This document shows, one piece after another, positions 30,587 to 35,740 of a DNA stretch of 35,740 nt. How positions within the stretch are numbered: the first letter of the stretch is position 1; the number at the start of each line of letters is the position of its first letter. Made by a program: the position numbers and the translations under genes. The notes beneath the pieces were generated by a model. It made no database searches. It worked only from the letters and a program-made list of their open reading frames with translations, and was not told the origin of the DNA. Source of the DNA: Pseudonocardiaceae bacterium (lineage in GTDB: Bacteria; Actinomycetota; Actinomycetes; Mycobacteriales; Pseudonocardiaceae); contig WHSZ01000062.1 of assembly GCA_009379845.1 (NCBI GenBank), positions 1 through 35,740 of the forward strand, read 5' to 3'.

Positions 30587-32119
30587 GCGTCCGGTGTTTC
30601 CCCGGATGCGGTCCGCGAGGTGCTCGGCCATGGCGAGCACCGTCAGGTTCACGTTCGCGCTCACGATCACCGGCATGCTGGACGCGTCGATGACGCGCAA
30701 CTGGGTGGTGCCAAGCACCCGGCAATCGGGATCCAGCACGGCAGCCGGATCGTCCGGCGCGCCCATCCGCGCGGTGCCGGACAGATGCATGACGTCCTTG
30801 ACGCCGGCGAGTATGTCGGCATCGGTCGCAGGCAGTACCGCTTCGCCAACGGCGATCTCCCGGAAAGCCGAATGCTGCAGCAGTTCCTTTACCCGTACCA
30901 GCGCGTCGCGCATCCGGGCCAGGTCGCGCGGATCGTCCAGCAAGCACAGATCCAACTCCGGGTGAGCCAACGGATCCGCCGAGTGCAACGCGAACTTTCC
31001 ACCTGAGAAGCATTGATTGAGCTGCATCGCGACGCCCGCCGTTGGCAGCCCGAACCAGTAGTTGTGGTTGCTGGCAAGCAGCATCATGTCGTTCGGGCCG
31101 GCATCCGGGATGCCCGAGCTGTAGCGCACCACCACGTTGGTCGGCCGGTTTCCTACGCTGGTCATCGCTTCCTCGCGAACCGGCAGTTCGGCGAACAGGA
31201 TGGCGTGGTCCTGCGCACCCGCACCGACAGGTAGCACCTCGACCGGCCGCACCCCGATGGCACGCAACGCCGTCTCGGGCCCGATGCCCGAACGCATCAG
31301 GATGGCAGGGGAATGCACCGATCCGGCGGCGAGCAGCACCTCGGTGTCCGGTCCGACCGGTATCACCTCGCCGCTCGCCAGCCGGACACCGGTCACCCGG
31401 TTCGCCCGGTCGAACAGGAGCCGATCGACGTGCGCGTTTCCTCGAATAACCAGATTCGGGCGGTCGCGGGCCGGCTCAAGATAGCCGTCATTGGTGGAAA
31501 CCCGGACTCCGTCACGGATATTCATCGCGAAGGCGGCGATACCGGTGCTGTGCGGTGCGTTGTGGTCGTCATCCCACGGGTGACCGGCATCGGTTGCCGC
31601 TTCTCGCAAGGCAAGATCCGTGCCACCCCAGCCGCTTTCCGGTTCCCGGTAGATCGGCGTTGGCCCGCCGACACCGTGATAGTCCTCGTGCGGATGGTCG
31701 TGCTCGTCCTCCAGCTTCTTGAATGCCGGAAGCAACCGCTCGAACGACCAACCGGTGGCGCCCATGTCTACCCAGCGGTCGAAATCCGACGGTATTCCCC
31801 GAATGGCACACAGACCGTTGATTGTGGAACTGCCACCGAGACCGCGTCCGCGGGGATAGGGGAAATACCCTTGAGAAGGTTGCCGGCGTGCCTTGACTTC
31901 CGACCAGAAGAAATCCGGGTCGCGCTCTTCACGGGGCCGTGAAAGTGCGAGCCCCCGCCCGAGGTTGCGATCCCCGAACTGCACCGGAGTGTCCCGTGCT
32001 CGGTAGTCCGGTCCGGCTTCGAGGAGCAGAACGGAATTCCGATCGTCTTCACTCAAACGCGAGGCGAGAACGGCGCCTGCCGAACCCGCGCCAACAATTA
32101 CGAAGTTCCAGATCGTCAT
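30584..32119 (-). CDS. GMC-family FAD oxidoreductase (choline-dehydrogenase-like)
   Basis: 511 residues. FVIVGAGSAGAVLASRLSE (~6-24) is the ADP-binding Rossmann motif, and RGRGLGGSSTINGLCAIRG the GMC signature 1. GAGAQDHAILF replaces the usual VG(x)NLQDH, and the C-terminal HLSGTARMG with SANVNLTVLAMAE carries the catalytic His and Asn. GMC enzymes oxidise alcohols or polyols to aldehydes or ketones with FAD. The substrate is unknown; the MarR and PaaX-like regulators upstream suggest an aromatic or alcohol catabolite. Its promoter region contains the palindrome at 32158-32185. No strong ribosome site is seen before ATG 32119. Confidence 0.92.
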   Translation of the reverse strand: MTIWNFVIVGAGSAGAVLASRLSEDDRNSVLLLEAGPDYRARDTPVQFGDRNLGRGLALSRPREERDPDFFWSEVKARRQPSQGYFPYPRGRGLGGSSTINGLCAIRGIPSDFDRWVDMGATGWSFERLLPAFKKLEDEHDHPHEDYHGVGGPTPIYREPESGWGGTDLALREAATDAGHPWDDDHNAPHSTGIAAFAMNIRDGVRVSTNDGYLEPARDRPNLVIRGNAHVDRLLFDRANRVTGVRLASGEVIPVGPDTEVLLAAGSVHSPAILMRSGIGPETALRAIGVRPVEVLPVGAGAQDHAILFAELPVREEAMTSVGNRPTNVVVRYSSGIPDAGPNDMMLLASNHNYWFGLPTAGVAMQLNQCFSGGKFALHSADPLAHPELDLCLLDDPRDLARMRDALVRVKELLQHSAFREIAVGEAVLPATDADILAGVKDVMHLSGTARMGAPDDPAAVLDPDCRVLGTTQLRVIDASSMPVIVSANVNLTVLAMAEHLADRIRGNTGR

Positions 32120-32157
32120 TGACCGAACCCATCGAAATTACCGAGACGCGCGAATCC

Positions 32158-32185
32158 CGTGATTCCGTGGCTCCACGAAATCACG
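32158..32185 (-). promoter_or_regulatory. Long palindromic operator upstream of the GMC gene
   Basis: CGTGATTCCGTGG and CCACGAAATCACG are 13-base arms with one mismatch, separated by CT. The site lies 39-66 bases before the GMC start, in a 146-base gap after the MarR gene, overlapping the expected -35 region. A dimeric repressor such as the adjacent MarR protein, or another regulator, is the likely binder. Confidence 0.7.
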
Positions 32186-32265
32186 CGCGATCGTCAAATA
32201 ACCAAGGTAGGCGACGCCGGGTTGAGTGACAAGTACCTTGCGACCGCTCGTCGGTCAGCAGCCGG

Positions 32266-32718
32266 CTACGGCACGTCGTCCAGCATGTCCAGCGTCTCGC
32301 AGCACTTCTCCAGCGTGGAGAACAGCACGTTCCGTTCCGGCGCTGACAGGTTCTCGACGAGCCCGTCCTCGATCTCCGTCACGGCCGCGTCGGCTTCGAG
32401 CTGGCGACGCTTGCCAAGCGGAGTGAGGCTGAGCCGCATGATCTTGTGGTGCTGCTCGTCCGCCCGGCGAGTCACCATGCCGCGCCGTTCGAGCGCCGTG
32501 ACAAGTTGGCTCATGGCCTGCGGGCTCACCCGGAAGTACCTCGCCAGTTCCGCTGTGGACATACCGTCCACGCGGGACAGCGTGGCCAGCGTGGCGTACT
32601 GGTTGGTTGTCAGCCCGAGCTCGCGTAGCCGCTCGTCGAGCCGCAGCCGCAAACCGACCTCGAACCGCTTGAGCAGGAAGCCCAAACGGCCACGCGGATC
32701 ACGGTTCGCACCAACCAC
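32266..32718 (-). CDS. MarR-family transcriptional regulator
   Basis: About 150 residues from GTG 32718 (a TTG at 32724 is also possible). The winged helix is clear: LTTNQYATLATLSRVDGMSTAELARYFRVSPQAMSQLVTALERRGMVTRRADEQHHKIMRLSLTPLGKR. The long terminal helices form the dimer interface. Family members respond to phenolic ligands or oxidants. It lies between the PaaX-like gene and the GMC oxidoreductase on the same strand. The inverted repeats between 32732 and 32798 are candidate autoregulatory sites. Confidence 0.9.
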   Translation of the reverse strand: MVGANRDPRGRLGFLLKRFEVGLRLRLDERLRELGLTTNQYATLATLSRVDGMSTAELARYFRVSPQAMSQLVTALERRGMVTRRADEQHHKIMRLSLTPLGKRRQLEADAAVTEIEDGLVENLSAPERNVLFSTLEKCCETLDMLDDVP

Positions 32719-32731
32719 CCGCAAAGCCTAA

Positions 32732-32798
32732 CCCGCGTTGGGCACTCAAAACGCCATTCTGACGGCGTTGTACAAGCGCTATGGGTACCCAACGCGGG
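32732..32798 (-). promoter_or_regulatory. Nested inverted repeats between the PaaX-like and MarR genes
   Basis: CCCGCGTTGGG (32732-32742) and CCCAACGCGGG (32788-32798) are perfect 11-base arms. Inside lie AACGCC/GGCGTT (32750-32755, 32764-32769) and the palindrome TTGTACAA (32768-32775), a shape often bound by MarR proteins. The outer pair could also terminate PaaX transcription. Confidence 0.55.
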
Positions 32799-32802
32799 CG
32801 GG

Positions 32803-33615
32803 TTATCCGACGCGGATGGTGTCCAAGACCTCCGCGGCGATCGCCGTCGCGCTGGGCTGGTAGGCGCGGGCCAGCGCGCGGAAGACCTGCTCGGCTCGGA
32901 TAGCTGGCCAGTCCGGCGGTAGCTGGGCGGCAGGCAATCGTGGGTCGGACCTCACCAGCTCCAGCCAATCGGTGTGCAGCAACAGCTGCCTTGCCAGATC
33001 GTCCGGCGCGTCCGGCCCGGGATGCTCGCGATCCCAGTGGCGCACGAAATCCGCGTAGCCAGCGGCTATGGCGGGGACGTCGAACGCGGTGTCGATCACC
33101 TCGCGCGCCTCGGTCGGCTCGGCGGTGTAGCCGGTGAACACCTTGAGGTGCTTCGCGATGTCCAGGTCGAGGCCGGCAAACAGTCCGGGCACATCGACCT
33201 CGCCCGGCGCGATCCACAGCCCGTTCTGCAGCGGACCGAACCCGCCCCAGATCAGCAGGGACCGTAGATGGTGCCGCAGGCTGCGCCAGTCCTCCGGCAA
33301 CGAGAACCCGACCAGGGTCCAGGTGCCGTCCCAGTCACTGTTCACCGCGCCGGCGTGCCACACCCGGTGCTGACCGTCCCGCAGCACACCTGCCGACCGC
33401 TCGGTCAGCCCGAAGTACATCCGCCTGCCCCTGCGGTGCCGGACGAGCAAACCGCGGTTGACCATCCGGGCCAACGTGGAACGCACCGCCTCCTCGGATA
33501 CGCCGACGCGGGCGAACACATCGATCACGCTGCCGGAAAACACCGCGGTGTGCTGACCGAGGACGTGGATACCGAGGAAACTCAGCATCAGCGACTGTGG
33601 AACACGGCGCGTCAC
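32803..33615 (-). CDS. PaaX-family transcriptional regulator
   Basis: 270 residues from GTG 33615 (MTRRVPQSLMLSFLG). The frame is open further upstream, but that part lies in the shared promoter and lacks family similarity. The N-terminal winged helix has SGSVIDVFARVGVSEEAVRSTLARMVNRGLLVRHRRGRRMYF. The central domain has WDGTWTLVGFSLPEDWRSLRHHLRSLLIWGGFGPLQNGLWIAP, and the PaaX C-domain LLLHTDWLELVRSDPRLPAAQLPPDWP. PaaX proteins repress aromatic or fatty-acid-like catabolic genes until a CoA thioester or metabolite binds. It is divergent from the SDR-amidohydrolase operon, its likely target. Confidence 0.92.
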   Translation of the reverse strand: MTRRVPQSLMLSFLGIHVLGQHTAVFSGSVIDVFARVGVSEEAVRSTLARMVNRGLLVRHRRGRRMYFGLTERSAGVLRDGQHRVWHAGAVNSDWDGTWTLVGFSLPEDWRSLRHHLRSLLIWGGFGPLQNGLWIAPGEVDVPGLFAGLDLDIAKHLKVFTGYTAEPTEAREVIDTAFDVPAIAAGYADFVRHWDREHPGPDAPDDLARQLLLHTDWLELVRSDPRLPAAQLPPDWPAIRAEQVFRALARAYQPSATAIAAEVLDTIRVG

Positions 33616-33669
33616 GCGGTCAGCGTAAACGCCGAGCCGTGCGGGCACCGTACGACATTCGGCATAATC

Positions 33670-33698
33670 TTGATCGCGGTACAAGAATCGCCTAGCTT
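33670..33698 (+). promoter_or_regulatory. Promoter of the SDR-amidohydrolase operon
   Basis: TTGATC (33670-33675) and TAGCTT (33693-33698) are 17 bases apart; transcription would begin near 33705, 23 bases before ATG 33728. CTTG (33669-33672) and CAAG (33682-33685) make a small inverted repeat over the -35, a possible PaaX contact. Confidence 0.5.
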
Positions 33699-33727
33699 TG
33701 TAGCCGCCTCGGTGGAAAGGACTGTGC

Positions 33728-34639
33728 ATGGATCTCACGGGCAAGGTGGCGGTGGTAACCGGCAGCGGGCGCGGGCTCGGCCTGGCTTACGCGTCGGCCC
33801 TGGTAGCCGCGGGCGCGGCTGTGGTGGTCAACGACGTCGATGAGGAGACCACCGAGCAGGCGGTCAAGGAGATCGCCGCGGCCGGCGGGCGCGTTGCCGG
33901 CGAAGCGGTGCCGGTTGGCGACGCGGAAGCCGCCGACCGCCTGGTCGGCAAGGCCGTGGCGGAGTTCGGCCGGTTGGACATCATGGTGACCAACGCCGGC
34001 ATCCTGCGGGACCGGGTGCTGTGGAAGATGTCCGACGAGGACTTCGACGATGTGATCAGGGTGCACCTGCGTGGCACGTTCACCTGCGCCCGCGCGGCTG
34101 TCCGGCAGCTGCGGGAACAGGGCGAGGGCGGCCGGTTGATCCTGGCATGCTCGCCTGCCGGGCAACGAGGCAACTTCGGTCAGACCAACTATGCCGCCGC
34201 CAAGGCCGGGATCGCGGCCATGGCGCGCACCTGGGCGATGGAGTGCGCCAAGGCGAACATCACAGCGAACGCGCTGGTCCCGGTCGCGGCCACCGCGATG
34301 ACCAAGACCATTCCGGCCTTCGCCCCGTACGTGCAGGCATGGGAGGAGCGCGGCGAGCCACTGCCCGCCTGGCTGCGGCGCGGGGAGGGCTTCGGTACCG
34401 CCGAGGATGTCGCCGGTCTGGTGGTTTACCTGGCATCGGACGCCTCGAGTGGGGTGACCGGGCAGGCTATCGGCATCGGTGGCGACAAGCTGTCGCTGTG
34501 GTCGCATCCGGACGAGGTCGCTACGGCGTACGCGGACGGCGGCTGGGATGCGGACGCGATCGCGACGACGTGGTCCACCTCGGTAGGCAAGAAACCGGAG
34601 TCCTACGGGATTCCGGCACCGCCGGCCCCGGAATCCTGA
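33728..34639 (+). CDS. Short-chain dehydrogenase/reductase (SDR)
   Basis: 303 residues. TGSGRGLGLAYA (~11-22) binds the NAD(P) pyrophosphate, TNAGI is the NAG motif, and the catalytic Ser-x12-Tyr-x3-Lys is present in ACSPAGQRGNFGQTNYAAAKAG. A C-terminal extension (GGDKLSLWSHPDEV onward, about 60 residues) exceeds the classical 250-residue core and is typical of actinomycete SDRs acting on CoA-linked or steroid-like substrates. GGAAAGGA precedes the ATG. The stop is 11 bases before the amidohydrolase start, indicating an operon. Confidence 0.93.
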   Translation: MDLTGKVAVVTGSGRGLGLAYASALVAAGAAVVVNDVDEETTEQAVKEIAAAGGRVAGEAVPVGDAEAADRLVGKAVAEFGRLDIMVTNAGILRDRVLWKMSDEDFDDVIRVHLRGTFTCARAAVRQLREQGEGGRLILACSPAGQRGNFGQTNYAAAKAGIAAMARTWAMECAKANITANALVPVAATAMTKTIPAFAPYVQAWEERGEPLPAWLRRGEGFGTAEDVAGLVVYLASDASSGVTGQAIGIGGDKLSLWSHPDEVATAYADGGWDADAIATTWSTSVGKKPESYGIPAPPAPES

Positions 34640-34650
34640 GCGGAGGCGAG

Positions 34651-35541
34651 ATGGACGTCGACGAGCTCGTCGCGATCGATGTGCACGTCCACGCGGAGGT
34701 GTCCGCGGACGGGCACCTCGCACTGTCCCCCGAACTGCTCGAAGCCTCGGCCAAGTACTTCCACGCCGAAGAGCATCGCCAGCCGACGATCCCGGAAATC
34801 GCCGACTACTACCGCCAGCGCAACATGGCGGCTGTGCTGTTCACAGTGGACATCGAGCACGCGACCGGGCACCCGCCGATTCGCAACGAGGAGATCGCGG
34901 AAGCCTGCGCGCAGCATTCGGATGTGCTCATCCCGTTCGCCAGCATCGATCCGTGGCGTGGCCGCGCCGCCGCCCGCGCCGCGCGCCGGCTGGTGCAGTC
35001 GTACGGCGTGTGCGGGTTCAAGTTTCATCCGAGCTTGCAAGGATTTTCCCCGAACGACCGGATGGCGTACCCGCTCTACGAGGTCATCGAAGAGCTGGGC
35101 GTGCCGGCGCTGTTCCACACCGGACAGACCGGGATCGGCGCGGGCGTTCCCGGTGGCGGCGGGATCCGGCTGCGCTACTCCAACCCGATGCTGATCGACG
35201 ACGTCGCGGTGGACTTCCCCGAGCTGCACATCATCTTGGCCCACCCGTCGTTCCCGTGGCAGGACGAAGCGCTGGCTGTGGCGACGCACAAGCCGTACGT
35301 CTACATTGATCTGTCCGGCTGGTCGCCGAAGTACTTCCCACCGCAACTGGTGAAGTACGCCAACTCGTTGCTGAAGCACAAGATTCTGTTCGGCTCGGAC
35401 TTCCCGGTTATCACCCCCGATCGCTGGCTCGCCGACTTCGACAAGCTGGAGATGAAACCCGAAGTGCGGCCGCTGATCCTCAAGGAGAACGCCGCCCGGC
35501 TGCTCGGCCTGACCAAGGAACGCAGCTCGAACGGGCCGTAG
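34651..35541 (+). CDS. Amidohydrolase 2-family (ACMSD-like) metal-dependent hydrolase/decarboxylase
   Basis: 296 residues. Metal-ligand motifs follow the ACMSD order: IDVHVHAE (HxH), FKFHPSLQGFSPND, LFHTGQTG, HIILAHPSFPW and ILFGSDFP with the conserved Asp. Members decarboxylate or hydrolyse aromatic or dicarboxylic acids (gamma-resorcylate decarboxylase, 4-oxalomesaconate hydratase relatives). GGAGGCGAG sits just before ATG 34651. With the SDR and the divergent PaaX it forms a small catabolic cassette; the substrate is unknown. Confidence 0.92.
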   Translation: MDVDELVAIDVHVHAEVSADGHLALSPELLEASAKYFHAEEHRQPTIPEIADYYRQRNMAAVLFTVDIEHATGHPPIRNEEIAEACAQHSDVLIPFASIDPWRGRAAARAARRLVQSYGVCGFKFHPSLQGFSPNDRMAYPLYEVIEELGVPALFHTGQTGIGAGVPGGGGIRLRYSNPMLIDDVAVDFPELHIILAHPSFPWQDEALAVATHKPYVYIDLSGWSPKYFPPQLVKYANSLLKHKILFGSDFPVITPDRWLADFDKLEMKPEVRPLILKENAARLLGLTKERSSNGP

Positions 35542-35600
35542 CGCGAGCTCACGGTACTTGCCCGCAACCTGCACTCGAAGAGCGGCGGCTGGCCCGACAG

Positions 35601-35740
35601 CTAGGGCGTGTCTGATAATGCTGTGGTCCAGGTGATCGCGGCGTGGAGGACGACCGCAGATCGGTAGACGATGGCGAGTTTGTCGTAGCGAGTGGCTAGA
35701 CCGCGCCATTGCTTGAGCAGGTTGAACCGGCGCTCGACGA
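35601..35740 (-). mobile_element. End of an IS5-type insertion sequence with transposase C-terminus (partial)
   Basis: On the minus strand the open frame reads VERRFNLLKQWRGLATRYDK, then LAIVYRSAVVLHAAITW to a TAG at 35601-35603. This is the standard C-terminus of IS5-family DDE transposases (RRF/C-N-x-LKQ-x-RG-x-ATRYDK). GGGCGTGTCTGATAATGC beginning at about 35604 looks like the terminal inverted repeat and overlaps the end of the transposase gene. The element continues beyond the window, so its other end, target duplication and intactness cannot be judged. Confidence 0.88.

Noticed and set aside
32803..33744. Longer 313-residue start for the PaaX-like protein
   Set aside because: The extra 43 residues run through the divergent promoter region and the SDR start; family similarity begins near the GTG at 33615.

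Overview
The window is high-GC DNA (roughly two thirds G+C) with GTG starts, stop/start overlaps and strong GGAGG-type ribosome sites. It carries a complete conservon-type signalling operon (histidine kinase, roadblock protein, DUF742 protein, Rab-like GTPase), an ECF42-type sigma factor with its YCII/DGPF partner, a DUF222-HNH protein and a DrrAB exporter. Together these point to a filamentous actinomycete. Pseudonocardiaceae is my best guess, but that is inference. The architecture is chromosomal and accessory-rich, with no phage or plasmid backbone visible. The last ~140 bases are the end of an IS5-type insertion sequence.

Layout. 1-1236: the tail of a RibD-like reductase and a thiol dioxygenase. 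1290-5697 (minus): HipB/HipA, an ABC1/UbiB-type kinase and a duplicated-motif membrane protein in one head-to-tail run, preceded by an AT-rich, repeat-dense operator region. 5782-10507 (minus): an MHYT-domain membrane sensor followed by CvnA, CvnB, CvnC and CvnD homologues. 10940-12609: YCII/DGPF protein and ECF42-like sigma factor. 12642-13647 (minus): a YdeI-family protein and a VOC protein. They lie divergent from a WYL/YafY-type regulator that has lost its effector domain and is joined to an out-of-frame alpha/beta-hydrolase tail. 14676-18743: glycolate oxidase glcDEF.

18950-20350 is a DUF222-HNH gene with a C-terminal frameshift. It is followed by a 59-residue small ORF and a fragment resembling the end of a glycoside hydrolase. 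20872-23310: FMN reductase plus DrrA/DrrB-like ABC exporter behind a strong palindrome. 23332-26484 (minus): a 1050-residue AAA/TPR regulator, divergent from a GlxA-type DJ-1/AraC regulator. 27685-28398: a MerR regulator under a 22-bp perfect palindrome. 28458-30491: TetR divergent from a 20-codon leader ORF and an MFS exporter. 30584-33615 (minus): PaaX-like regulator, MarR regulator and GMC oxidoreductase. 33728-35541: SDR and amidohydrolase, divergent from PaaX.

The region is dominated by one-component regulators placed next to small catabolic or efflux cassettes, and most of their candidate operators can be read directly as inverted repeats. The most system-like novelties are the MHYT sensor heading a conservon, and the four-gene run joining a HipBA toxin-antitoxin pair to a second kinase-like protein and a membrane protein. 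Signs of decay and small-scale evolution are frequent: a chimeric pseudogene with an inverted repeat at its junction, a 17-bp tandem duplication that creates a five-codon cistron between glcD and glcE, a one-base frameshift in the HNH gene, and a 9-bp repeat array inside the YdeI-family gene.
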